The notes beneath the pieces are model-generated. The model was given only the letters and a program-made list of their open reading frames with translations, was not told the DNA's origin and did not search any database. Below, in pieces: positions 9,352 to 18,421 of a stretch of DNA of 33,454 nt (the stretch's first letter is position 1; the number at the start of each line of letters is the position of its first letter). Made by a program: the position numbers and the translations under genes. Location: assembly GCA_903933935.1 (NCBI GenBank), contig CAIZMB010000049.1, positions 1 through 33,454 on the forward strand. Direction: 5' to 3'. The stretch comes from an uncultured Cytophagaceae bacterium (GTDB taxonomy: Bacteria; Bacteroidota; Bacteroidia; Cytophagales; Spirosomataceae).

Positions 9352-11956
9352 ATGAATCCAAATAATTACACGTCACAAGCCGGTATTTTGATTCAAAATG
9401 CAATGGAGATTGCGACTAAAAATGGCCAACAAGCCATTGAAACAGGCCATCTGCTTTCATCTATTTTACAGGATGACACGCAGACGGCCTCTTTTTTGTT
9501 AAAGAAAATAGGTGTATCTACTGCGGTGGTCCAAGAAAAACTGCGGCCTATTTTAGAAAAGTATCCTAAAGTTTCTGGCAATCCATTTTTAAGCAATGGA
9601 TTGCAGTTGGCCTTGCAAAAAGCTGAAAAACTGAAAGAAGAGTTTGGGGATACTTACGTCAGCGTTGAGTTATTATTTCTCTCTTTGCTGGAAACTAATG
9701 ATGTGATTGCCGATATGTTAAAATCATTTGGCATCAACTTAAATCAATTTAAAAGTGCTATCAAAGAACTTAGAGGAAATAAGAAAGTGAATGATCCACA
9801 TGCAGAAGGTACGTACCAGTCCTTAGAAAAATATGGTAAAAATTTAAATGAATTAGCCAAAGCTGGGAAAATTGACCCTGTTATAGGTCGGGATGATGAA
9901 ATCCGACGTGTACTTCAGATATTATCTAGGCGAACAAAGAACAATCCGATTTTATTAGGTGAACCCGGAGTAGGTAAAAACCGCTATTGTCGAAGGGTTG
10001 GCCCAAAGAATTGTTTCAGGCGATGTTCCTGAAAATTTAAAGTCCAAAATTATTATGTCACTGGACATGGGTTTACTGGTAGCAGGGGCTAAATATAAAG
10101 GTGAATTTGAGGAGCGTTTAAAAGCTGTCATTAAAGAAGTGACGGATTCTAACGGTGAAATTGTTTTGTTCATTGACGAAATTCATACGTTGATAGGCGC
10201 TGGTGGTGGTGGCGAAGGAGCTATGGATGCAGCTAATCTGTTAAAGCCAGCATTAGCAAGAGGTGAATTACATGCGATTGGTGCAACGACTTTAAAGGAA
10301 TATCAAAAATACATCGAGAAAGATAAGGCCTTAGAACGCCGCTTTCAATCGGTTTTGGTTGAGGAGCCTGACGTGGCTGATGCCATTTCAATCTTGAGAG
10401 GTATCAAAGATAAGTATGAGTTACATCATGGAGTTCGTATTCAAGATGATGCCGTGATTGCGGCAGTTGAATTGTCGAATCGCTATATTTCAGATCGTTT
10501 TTTACCTGATAAGGCAATCGATTTAATGGATGAGGCTTCTGCCAAGATGCGTTTGGAAATAGATTCTGTTCCTGAAGAAATAGATGATATTCAACGAAAA
10601 ATCATGCAATTAGAGATTGAGCGTGAGGCGATACGAAGAGAAAATAATAAAGAAAAGGAAACCATTTTATCACGTGATTTGGCTGATTTGACAGAGAAAC
10701 GAGATGTTTTAAAAGCTAAATGGCAGTCAGAAAAGTCGGTATTGGATTCCGTGAGGGCTGAAAAAGAAAAGATTGATAAATTAAAATTAGAGGCGGATCA
10801 GGCAGAACGATTGGGTGAATATGGCAAAGTAGCTGAAATTCGATACGGCCGATTGGTCGAGTCTGAAGCTAAATTAAAAGAGCTCCAACTTAATTCTGCG
10901 GGCGCTAATTCCATGCTTCAGGAAGAGGTTACAGCAGAAAATATCGCCGAAGTAGTTTCGAAGTGGACGGGTATTCCGGTCAACAAAATGTTGCAAACGG
11001 AGATTGATAAGTTACTTCATTTAGAAGACGAATTACATAAAAGAGTGGCTGGACAAGACCAAGCGATAGAAATGGTTTCTGATGCCGTTAGGCGATCTAG
11101 AGCTGGTTTGCAAGATCCTCGTAGACCCATCGGTTCCTTCATTTTCTTGGGTACTACGGGAGTGGGAAAAACGGAATTAGCCAAGTCATTAGCCGCTTAT
11201 TTGTTTAATGATGAAAATGCGATCGTTCGAATTGATATGTCGGAGTATCAGGAACGTCATGCCGTTTCTCGTCTAATCGGGGCGCCTCCAGGATATGTCG
11301 GTTACGATGAAGGGGGGCAGTTGACCGAAGCCGTGCGACGGAAACCATATTCCGTAGTGCTTTTAGATGAAATTGAAAAGGCGCATCCTGATGTTTGGAA
11401 TATATTGTTGCAGGTATTGGATGAAGGCCGATTGACCGATAACAAAGGCCGGACCGCTAATTTCAAAAATACCATTATTATCATGACGTCTAATATTGGT
11501 AGTCATTTAATTCAAGAAAAAATGACTCAGATGGAGGGTTGGAATAATGCCATTATTTTAGAAGAAACGAAGGAGGAAGTGATGACCTTATTGAGGCAAG
11601 TAGTGAGACCTGAGTTTTTGAATCGGGTAGATGAAATCGTATTATTTGAACCTTTAACAGAGGAACATGCTAGGAAAATTTTAGCGATTCAATTTAAGGA
11701 AGTTCAGAAGCGTTTAGCCGAACAAAATATTACCCTGGAAGCTACTGAGGTGGCTTTAGCCAAATTAGCTAAGGATGGGTATGACCCTAATTATGGCGGA
11801 AGGCCTATGAAACGAGTGCTTCAAAGAGCGGTTTTGAATGAATTGTCCAAAGCAATTTTATCAGGTAAAATCAAGAAAGATTCTGCTGTGATGATGGATT
11901 TGGATGGGGCGGGAGAGCTAATATTTGAAAATATAGCGACGCCTGAATTAGCTTAA
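9352..11956 (+). pseudogene. clpB: ATP-dependent disaggregase ClpB, interrupted by a 1-base frameshift
   Basis: ClpB pulls polypeptides out of aggregates together with DnaK. All domains are present: N domain (Clp repeats, about 1-145), NBD1, a long coiled-coil M domain rich in Glu/Lys (which separates ClpB from ClpA), and NBD2 with GTTGVGKT and GAPPGYVG. The reading frame breaks at a run of five A at 9976-9980, inside the first Walker A motif: the frame gives GEPGVGK then Asn-Arg, whereas removing one A restores [16 protein letters not shown]. The upstream frame stops at 10032; the rest is open to 11956. Repaired length is 867 residues, normal for ClpB. I chose ATG 9352 (MNPNNYTSQ, the family N-terminus); an ATG at 9328 would add 8 residues. 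It could be a sequencing error or a true loss of function. Confidence 0.9.
9976..9980 (+). other. Frameshift site in clpB (extra A in homopolymer)
   Basis: Five A follow GGT of the NBD1 Walker A motif. Four A would encode the expected Gly-Lys-Thr-Ala. The downstream frame is +1 relative to the upstream frame. The second Walker A of the same gene also has five A after GG, but there the frame is correct. Confidence 0.85.
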
Positions 11957-12001
11957 TTTGGTATCATTTCGTATTCGGTAATGACCGAGTTCATTGTCCT
12001 T

Positions 12002-12039
12002 AAATTAAAAAGCCAGCAAAAGAGCTGGCTTTTTAATTT
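12002..12039. terminator. Bidirectional intrinsic terminator between clpB and the aldehyde dehydrogenase gene
   Basis: A perfect 16-bp inverted repeat (12002-12017 with 12024-12039), GC-rich at the tip (AGCCAGC/GCTGGCT) with a 6-base loop and A-tract/T-tract flanks. The arms provide a T-run in either direction. It lies between two convergent genes (clpB ends 11956, aldehyde dehydrogenase ends 12065), so it can stop transcription from both sides. Confidence 0.9.
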
Positions 12040-12064
12040 AAAATCAAATTTCAAAATCGTCAAA

Positions 12065-13555
12065 TTAAGGAATCAATTCACTCGAAAAGTTCTGAAAACA
12101 AACGGGTCTTGTAAATCGATAAATTGCTTGCGTTCCTACGGAAGTTGATCTTGAATCAGTCGTCGAAGGGAAAGGACCTCCGTGAACCATTGCTCCGGAA
12201 ACTTCTACACCAGTAGGAAAACCATTCAATAATATTCGGCCTACTTTTTGTGTCAATGCCTCTATTATATCGGGAGATTTACTTAATTCACTTAATTCGC
12301 CTTGGACCGTGGCGGTCAATTGGCCTGGTAAGGAATCAATAAACGCAATCATTTCCTCCATATCTTCAGCGACAATGGCTAAGGTACTTGGCCCAAATAC
12401 TTCTTCTAATACCTCTGGATGTATCATCGCTTCTTTTGCACTTGTTTTAAATAGGGCAGGTGAGGGTAAATCCGCTTGGGTTAATTTCTGAACACCCGTA
12501 TGATTTGCTAATGATTTAGTTCCATTGGCATAAGCTTCTTTGATCCCTTGCGTCAAAAAGGTACCTAAAGGCATCGAGTTTAAGCGGCTAGCTAAAAGAT
12601 CAAGAAAACCTTCATCCGATTTCAATAGGATTAAAAGGCCAGGATTGGTACAAAATTGTCCTACACCCATGCATACTGACTGGCTTAGTCCGTCGGCCAA
12701 TGCCTCTCCCGAAATTTTAATTTTTTCTGAAAGTAAAACGACTGGATTGATGCTACCCATTTCAGCATATACGGGAATGGGTTGGGGTCTACGAACAGCT
12801 AAATCATATAATGCTTTACCCCCTCGGTATGATCCTGTAAAACCAACAGCCTGCGTGATGGGATGAGTCACTAAATAACCACCTATTTCATGGCTTGTGG
12901 CATGAATCATTGAAAATACGCCTTCAGGCATGTGCGTTTTTTGCGCAGCCTTTTGAATGGCAGTGCCTATTAATTCACAGGTATTTGGGTGAGCTGGATG
13001 TGCTTTAAAAACGACAGGACAACCTGCGGCGAGGGCCGACATGGTATCTCCACCGGCCACGGAAAATGCTAATGGGAAATTGCTTGCCCCAAAAATCACA
13101 CTAGGACCTAATGGAATCTGTTTTTGAAATAAATCGGGTTTTGCTAAGGGTTGTCGGTCTGGTAGGGCAGGGTCATGAATTTCTTTGCGCCATTGATCGT
13201 TTGAAATAAAATCTGCGAAGGCTTTTATTTGACCAGTCGTTCTACCTCTTTCACCCGTGATTCTTGCTTCAGGTAAACCGGATTCTGCACAAGCAGTTTG
13301 GATTAATTCATCCCCTATGGCATTGATTTCGTCGATAATGGCCAATAAAAATTGGGCTCGATCTAAGTCGGAAATTTTTCTATATTTTGGGAAGGCTGAT
13401 TTGGCCCATGTTAAGGCTGAATCCACTTCATCCGTAGTAGCTTCATAAAAGGTAGGTCCCACCGCTTCTCCTGTGGATGCGTTTAATCCATGAAATTCCC
13501 GAGAACCTTGTTGGGATAATCCGTATCCAATAATTTGTTTTCCTGTTATGCTCAT
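12065..13555 (-). CDS. NADP-type aldehyde dehydrogenase, alpha-ketoglutaric semialdehyde dehydrogenase-like
   Basis: Aldehyde dehydrogenase of 496 residues that oxidises an aldehyde to the acid with NAD(P)+. Key residues are visible: Asn158 in FGASNFPL, the general base Glu265 in AEMGSINP, and the nucleophile Cys302 in GQFCTNPG. The GQFCTNPG and AEMGSxNP patterns belong to the subgroup that includes alpha-ketoglutaric semialdehyde dehydrogenases. It overlaps the upstream FAH-family gene by one base, so the two products are probably made together. That pairing fits the last two steps of non-phosphorylative pentose or aldarate catabolism, ending in 2-oxoglutarate. The specific substrate is inferred from context; other semialdehydes remain possible. 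Confidence 0.88.
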   Translation of the reverse strand: MSITGKQIIGYGLSQQGSREFHGLNASTGEAVGPTFYEATTDEVDSALTWAKSAFPKYRKISDLDRAQFLLAIIDEINAIGDELIQTACAESGLPEARITGERGRTTGQIKAFADFISNDQWRKEIHDPALPDRQPLAKPDLFQKQIPLGPSVIFGASNFPLAFSVAGGDTMSALAAGCPVVFKAHPAHPNTCELIGTAIQKAAQKTHMPEGVFSMIHATSHEIGGYLVTHPITQAVGFTGSYRGGKALYDLAVRRPQPIPVYAEMGSINPVVLLSEKIKISGEALADGLSQSVCMGVGQFCTNPGLLILLKSDEGFLDLLASRLNSMPLGTFLTQGIKEAYANGTKSLANHTGVQKLTQADLPSPALFKTSAKEAMIHPEVLEEVFGPSTLAIVAEDMEEMIAFIDSLPGQLTATVQGELSELSKSPDIIEALTQKVGRILLNGFPTGVEVSGAMVHGGPFPSTTDSRSTSVGTQAIYRFTRPVCFQNFSSELIP

Positions 13556-14391
13556 TATAAAACGATATTTTTTAGGGTGCCAATGGGTTCAATTGTAATT
13601 AGAATTTCATCGCCCGATTGCAAGGTAAACGGAGGATCAGGAACGATGCATGTGCCCGTCATTAAAAATGTACCGTAGGGAAAACTCATTTCCATGGTTA
13701 AGTAATGAACTAATTCAGAGTGAGTTCTTTTCATTTGGGAAATTTGTGTATCCCCTTGAAATACTTGATTTCCATCTCTGAAAATTTCCATATTGATGAC
13801 AGTTTCTGGGGCTAAGGGTTTGTCTGTAACCAAAATGCAGGGTCCCAAACCTGCCGCTCCGTCATATACTTTTGCTTGAGGAAGATATAATGGATTTTCG
13901 CCCTCAATATCCCGAGAGCTCATATCGTTCCCGATGCTATATCCTGCTAATTCACCATGTGAATTAATGAAAAGCGTTAATTCAGGTTCCGGTACATTCC
14001 ATTGAGAATCTTTTCTGATTTTTACTTTGCCACTTGGGCCAACAGATCTTAATTTATTGCCTTTGTAGAAAATCTCAGGTCTTTCTGCTGAATATACCTT
14101 ATCATAAAATGTATCTCCTCCAGATTCTTTAGATTCTTCCATTCGGGCCACTTTACTGCGTAAATAAGTAACACCAGCTGCCCAAATTTCTTGTTGGTCA
14201 ATCGGACATTTAGGATTAGAGATTTGTGAAATCGCTTGATCTGAGCTTCTCATTTCTGATTTACATACCTCAAAAAGGTTCTTTTGATTAATAAATAAAT
14301 CCCAATTAGCTTCTTTCGCTTGAACACATTTCCCTTCTTGATCTTGAATTTGAATTCCTTGAGGGGTTAAATAGATTTTAAAATAATTCAT
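13555..14391 (-). CDS. Fumarylacetoacetate hydrolase (FAH) family protein, possible 2-keto-3-deoxy-pentonate dehydratase
   Basis: Protein of 278 residues with the FAH catalytic fold in its C-terminal two thirds. The metal-binding pattern is visible: Glu135 and Glu137 in PEPE, followed by the SSRDIEGENPLYLPQAKVYDG region (about 158-178) with acidic ligands. This SRDIEGENPLYLPQAK signature resembles the FAH members that dehydrate 2-keto-3-deoxy-D-xylonate or L-arabinonate to alpha-ketoglutaric semialdehyde, and the next gene is a matching dehydrogenase overlapping by one base. No sugar-acid dehydratase or sugar dehydrogenase lies in the window, so the upper pathway would be elsewhere. An alternative is another FAH hydrolase or decarboxylase activity. 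It starts 4 bases after the YigZ gene. Confidence 0.82.
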   Translation of the reverse strand: MNYFKIYLTPQGIQIQDQEGKCVQAKEANWDLFINQKNLFEVCKSEMRSSDQAISQISNPKCPIDQQEIWAAGVTYLRSKVARMEESKESGGDTFYDKVYSAERPEIFYKGNKLRSVGPSGKVKIRKDSQWNVPEPELTLFINSHGELAGYSIGNDMSSRDIEGENPLYLPQAKVYDGAAGLGPCILVTDKPLAPETVINMEIFRDGNQVFQGDTQISQMKRTHSELVHYLTMEMSFPYGTFLMTGTCIVPDPPFTLQSGDEILITIEPIGTLKNIVL

Positions 14392-14395
14392 ACAG

Positions 14396-14986
14396 TTAAA
14401 TTTTTAATATTTCTAGAGCTATGCCAACCTCTTGTTGGACTCGTTTAGGATATGAAATGTCAAATATACAAAGGTTGTCGATCTTTGCATGAACAATTTT
14501 AATGGGAAGTTTCTTGCTTATTTTCATGAACTCATTTAATTGTTCGTAATTAATATTTATTTGTTGATCAATTTCAGGCTCTATGGTTACTATTTCAGCC
14601 TGTTTTAGCGCATCTATACTAGCTTCTTTATACGCTTGAATTAATCCTGGAACTCCCAATAAAGTTCCCCCGAAGTATCGAACAACAGCCACTAATACAA
14701 AATGTAAGTTGGCCGAAAATAGGCTATTTTGAATAGGTTTTCCCGCACTTCCCGCAGGTTCTCCATCGTCATTTGACCTCGTTTCCTCCGGTGTAAAACC
14801 CAAACGATACGCATAACAGACATGCCTTGCTTTAGGATGTTCCGATTTTAATAGACCGACAATATTTTTTATTTCTTCTAAATCTTTCACGGGAAAGGCC
14901 TTAGCGATGAACTTACTTCCTTTATCTTTGTAAATTCCGTCCGAGGCCTGTTTGATTGATAAATAGGAATTAGGAGGATCGATCAT
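14396..14986 (-). CDS. YigZ/IMPACT family protein
   Basis: A 196-residue member of the UPF0029/IMPACT family: an N-terminal IMPACT domain (about 15-125) with the signature DDGEPAGSAGKPI (73-85) followed by a conserved RYFGG region, and a C-terminal DUF1949-like ferredoxin-fold domain. The eukaryotic relative IMPACT regulates translation control through GCN1; the bacterial function is unsettled, though a ribosome- or RNA-related role is likely. Its start codon is only 20 bases from the divergent RqcH-like gene. It heads a minus-strand run with the FAH and aldehyde dehydrogenase genes, with a 4-base gap to the former. No metabolic link between them is evident. Confidence 0.9.
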   Translation of the reverse strand: MIDPPNSYLSIKQASDGIYKDKGSKFIAKAFPVKDLEEIKNIVGLLKSEHPKARHVCYAYRLGFTPEETRSNDDGEPAGSAGKPIQNSLFSANLHFVLVAVVRYFGGTLLGVPGLIQAYKEASIDALKQAEIVTIEPEIDQQININYEQLNEFMKISKKLPIKIVHAKIDNLCIFDISYPKRVQQEVGIALEILKI

Positions 14987-15006
14987 AGTCCTAAATTAAT
15001 CATTAC

Positions 15007-16566
15007 ATGCATAATAATTATTTTTTTCTGCAAAAATTGGTGGTTCAATTAAGGCAAAAGTTAATGTATGCCCGTTTGAAACAATGTTTTTCGCAGGAAA
15101 AGGATGAATTAGTATTGGGCTTTGAACGGCAAAATGGGGAAGACTTTTGGATCAAATGTGTATTAGGATCTCAATTTTCTATTCTCCAATTTCCAGATCA
15201 ATTTCATCGGGCGGGTCGAAATTCTGTGGATTTGTTTTCTGAATTATTGTTGGCCGAAGTACAAGCAGTGGAAATGTTTGAGAATGAACGTGCTTTTTCC
15301 ATTCATTTATTGGGCGATTTTGTCTTGGTATTTAAATTATTTGGCAATCGGTCCAACTTGATTTTATTTCGCGATTCTACTTATCAATCTCAATTTCAAG
15401 GTCGGTTAAAAAATGACCAATCGATTGATTTTGAACAAATTAATCGCAAAATCAAGCAAGATTATCAATCTTTTTTAGAGAACGATTGTGAGGTATCTTC
15501 TTTGTTTCCCACCTTGGGAAAAGAGGGTTTAGCGTATTTACATCGGAATGGATTTGAGACGCTAGAGGCACAAGATCGCTGGCGACTGATTGAGCAAATG
15601 CTTGACGTGTTAGACCAACAAGTATTTTTTATTGCCGAATCTGAAAAGGGGGTTTATTTGACCTTATTTCCTGTAGATGAGTTCTTGTATAAGTCGACCG
15701 ATCCCATCGATGCGTTAAATAAACTTTACAGTTTTCATTTTTCTATTGGTGAATTCAAAAAGGAGAAAAATTTGATTTTAGCTGCCTTAGATCGAAAATT
15801 AACCAAAACACAAAACTATTTGGATGAGTTACATCGGCAGAAAGTTCTTCGTGATTCAACCGTTCCATATGAGGAAATTGGCAATATTTTGATGGCTAAT
15901 TTGCACGCAATTCCAGCGAATATTTCTCAAGTTATTTTAGACGATTTTTACCGAAATCAACCCATTAAGATAAAATTAAATGCAACGCTTTCCGCTGCTC
16001 AGAATGCTGAAAACTATTACCGAAAGTCTAAAAATTACAGCAAAGAAGTGGCTTATTGGCAATCCAATGTGGACAAAAAATGCCAAGAAATTATCCGCAT
16101 TCAGGAACAAATTTCATCTGTTGAGCAAACTGAAACCCGAAAAGCGTTAAAATCTTTTATGTCTATATTGACGCAAGCAAAAAAGCCAGAGATAGAAGGA
16201 AATGAAATTCCTTTCAAACAATTTGAAGTGGATGGTTGGGTTATTTGGGTAGGCAAAAGTGCTAAAAACAATGATTTGTTGACGCTTAAATATGCGAAAA
16301 AGTTTGACCTTTGGCTTCATGCACGTGATGTGGCAGGGTCTCATGTCATCATTCGAAATCCTAACCAAAAAGTAGTTCCCAAATATGTTGTTGAAAAAGC
16401 CGCAGGATTAGCTGCTTATTTTTCAAAAAGGCAATCGGACTCTTTATGCCCGGTCATCGTTACTCCTAAAAAATATGTGCGAAAAACGAAAGATTTGTTG
16501 GCGGGCCAAATGATCGTCGACCGAGAGGAAGAAGTCGTTTTAGTCAAACCTGAGCTCATTGATTAA
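15007..16566 (+). CDS. NFACT / RqcH-like protein (ribosome quality control)
   Basis: A 519-residue NFACT protein. The N-terminal NFACT-N domain (about 5-200) is followed by a helical, coiled-coil-rich middle (about 250-380, many Lys/Glu/Gln) and an NFACT-R domain (about 400-519) with WLHARDVAGSHVIIR. Homologues bind obstructed 50S subunits and add alanine tails to stalled nascent chains; others were called fibronectin-binding proteins. By alignment the Asp-Arg pair required for tailing in Bacillus RqcH corresponds to Glu94-Arg95 here. The MHNNYFFL start is convincing, with the divergent yigZ start only 20 bases away. Whether it makes alanine tails is inference. The gene appears monocistronic. 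Confidence 0.88.
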   Translation: MHNNYFFLQKLVVQLRQKLMYARLKQCFSQEKDELVLGFERQNGEDFWIKCVLGSQFSILQFPDQFHRAGRNSVDLFSELLLAEVQAVEMFENERAFSIHLLGDFVLVFKLFGNRSNLILFRDSTYQSQFQGRLKNDQSIDFEQINRKIKQDYQSFLENDCEVSSLFPTLGKEGLAYLHRNGFETLEAQDRWRLIEQMLDVLDQQVFFIAESEKGVYLTLFPVDEFLYKSTDPIDALNKLYSFHFSIGEFKKEKNLILAALDRKLTKTQNYLDELHRQKVLRDSTVPYEEIGNILMANLHAIPANISQVILDDFYRNQPIKIKLNATLSAAQNAENYYRKSKNYSKEVAYWQSNVDKKCQEIIRIQEQISSVEQTETRKALKSFMSILTQAKKPEIEGNEIPFKQFEVDGWVIWVGKSAKNNDLLTLKYAKKFDLWLHARDVAGSHVIIRNPNQKVVPKYVVEKAAGLAAYFSKRQSDSLCPVIVTPKKYVRKTKDLLAGQMIVDREEEVVLVKPELID

Positions 16567-16663
16567 ATATCATTTACTCTATAAAAATTCATAAAACTTT
16601 TATTTTAGTGACTATTCCTCTAAATTAGCATTTACAAGACTACTTAACTTAACCAAAAAATTT

Positions 16664-18361
16664 ATGCAATCCCAAGGTTTACAAACATTAGATTACCTCG
16701 TATTTTTATTTTATTTCGTTGTGGTGGCAGGCTATGGATATTGGATTTATCAACGGAAACAAGCGTTAATTACAACTTCAAATGATTTTTTCTTGGCCGA
16801 GGGTTCATTGACTTGGTGGGCGATTGGAGCTTCATTGATTGCCTCTAATATTTCAGCTGAACAGTTTATTGGTATGTCGGGAAATGGTTTCCGACTAGGT
16901 TTAGCGATCGCTACATATGAGTGGATGGCCGCTGCTACCTTATTGATTGTGGCTATTTTCTTTATGCCTATTTATTTGAAAAATAAGATTTTTACGATGC
17001 CTCAGTTCTTGTCGCAGCGATATAGTCCTTCTGTGAGTTTAATTATGGCTATTTTTTGGTTGATGCTTTATATTGCGGTTAACCTAACATCTATTTTATA
17101 TTTGGGTGCTTTGGCCATTACGACTATTTCGGGAATTGACGTCACCATTTGTATGATTGGTATGTCGGTTTTTGCGATTATTATCACTTTAGGGGGTATG
17201 AAGGTGATTGGTTATACCGATGTAATCCAAGTGTTTTTCTTGGTTTTAGGGGGTTTAGCCACATCTTATTTGGCCTTGACCATGGTGACAGATCGCTTTG
17301 GTGGCTCAGGGGTATTTGACGGAATTAGCCATTTGTTGAACAAAGCTCCCGAGCATTTTCATATGATATTAAATAAAGATTTAGGTCCTGATGGCAAATT
17401 ATTGAATCCTAATTATCCTAGTTTACCAGGTTTAGCGGTATTGGTTGGGGGTATGTGGATTATTAATCTTAATTACTGGGGATGTAATCAATACATTACG
17501 CAAAGAGCTTTGGGTGCTGATTTAAATACGGCTCGCAATGGTATTTTATTTGCGGCATTTTTAAAATTGATGATGCCTATCATCGTGGTTTTGCCTGGTA
17601 TCGCTGCCTATTTATTATACAAGGATGGCATGTTCCAAACAGAAATGTTGAAGGATGGGGTTTTAAACCAAGATAGTGCGTATCCTGTGTTATTGAATTT
17701 ATTGCCTACGGGACTTAAAGGTTTGTCATTTGCCGCTTTAACTGCAGCGGTGGTTGCTTCAATGGCTGGAAAAGCGAATTCCATTTCTACCATTTTTACC
17801 TTGGATATTTATAAGAAATATTTGAATCCAGCTGCAGATGAGAAAACCTTAGTTCGTATAGGTCGGATTGCCGTAGTTGCATCTATGATTGCTGCTGTGG
17901 TCATTGCGCCACTCATGGGTATCGATAAAAAAGGTGGTTTTGAGTTTATCCAAGAGTATACTGGGTATGTATCTCCGGGTATTTTCGCATTATTTACCAT
18001 GGGTTTCTTTTGGAAGAGAACGACTTCAAAGGCCGCTTTATTTGCACTTTTAGGCGGGGTAACTTTTTCAATCATCACCAAATTTATTCCAACATGGACC
18101 GGATTAAATGACACGATGTTTTACACCGCTTTTGCTGATGAAACAGGAACGATGATGATTCCGTTTATGGATCGCATGGGCTGGGTTTTTATATTCTGTG
18201 TGGTTTCAATGGTGGTGATTACGTTATCAGATCCTGAAAGCAAAAATAATCCACAAGGATTGGAGATCGATGCAAAAATGTTCAAGTTGTCGCCAACCTT
18301 CATTTTTGGTACCGTAGTGATTTGTTTGTTTTTAACTTTAGTCTATACGTATTTTTGGTAA
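16664..18361 (+). CDS. Sodium/sugar symporter, SGLT type (SSS family)
   Basis: Inner-membrane solute:sodium symporter of 565 residues with about 14 predicted membrane helices. It resembles bacterial SGLTs that import galactose, glucose or related sugars with Na+: the region NISAEQFIGMSGNGFRLG (about 62-79), the GGMKVIGYTDVIQ stretch and the sugar-site region NYWGCNQYITQRALGA are typical. A long loop follows the sixth helix (about 205-260), and a further membrane helix closes the C-terminus. The 97-base upstream gap is AT-rich, and the ATG follows AAAAAATTT. A strong terminator begins 18 bases after the stop, so this gene is its own transcription unit. The sugar cannot be read from sequence. 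Confidence 0.92.
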   Translation: MQSQGLQTLDYLVFLFYFVVVAGYGYWIYQRKQALITTSNDFFLAEGSLTWWAIGASLIASNISAEQFIGMSGNGFRLGLAIATYEWMAAATLLIVAIFFMPIYLKNKIFTMPQFLSQRYSPSVSLIMAIFWLMLYIAVNLTSILYLGALAITTISGIDVTICMIGMSVFAIIITLGGMKVIGYTDVIQVFFLVLGGLATSYLALTMVTDRFGGSGVFDGISHLLNKAPEHFHMILNKDLGPDGKLLNPNYPSLPGLAVLVGGMWIINLNYWGCNQYITQRALGADLNTARNGILFAAFLKLMMPIIVVLPGIAAYLLYKDGMFQTEMLKDGVLNQDSAYPVLLNLLPTGLKGLSFAALTAAVVASMAGKANSISTIFTLDIYKKYLNPAADEKTLVRIGRIAVVASMIAAVVIAPLMGIDKKGGFEFIQEYTGYVSPGIFALFTMGFFWKRTTSKAALFALLGGVTFSIITKFIPTWTGLNDTMFYTAFADETGTMMIPFMDRMGWVFIFCVVSMVVITLSDPESKNNPQGLEIDAKMFKLSPTFIFGTVVICLFLTLVYTYFW

Positions 18362-18379
18362 TCAATCTTTAGAAATAGG

Positions 18380-18417
18380 ATGGGTTATTTAGCTCTTTGC
18401 TGAATAACCCATTTTTT
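18380..18417 (+). terminator. Intrinsic terminator after the SGLT symporter gene
   Basis: A 10-bp perfect stem (18380-18389 with 18403-18412, ATGGGTTATT/AATAACCCAT), extended inward by a G-T wobble, A-T, G-C and C-G to about 14 bp with a 5-base loop, followed by six T (18412-18417). It ends only 4 bases before the ATG of the next gene. Confidence 0.88.
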
Positions 18418-18421
18418 ATAC

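Noticed and set aside
9976-9990. Programmed ribosomal frameshift or transcriptional slippage in clpB
   Set aside because: The needed shift is +1, the A-run is only five long, there is no -1 slippery heptamer in frame and no stimulatory stop codon nearby; a programmed shift in a Walker A motif is not known for ClpB.
9998-10060. A second independent Clp gene starting at TTG 9998
   Set aside because: It begins in the middle of NBD1 and continues the same domain; it is the downstream half of the frameshifted clpB.
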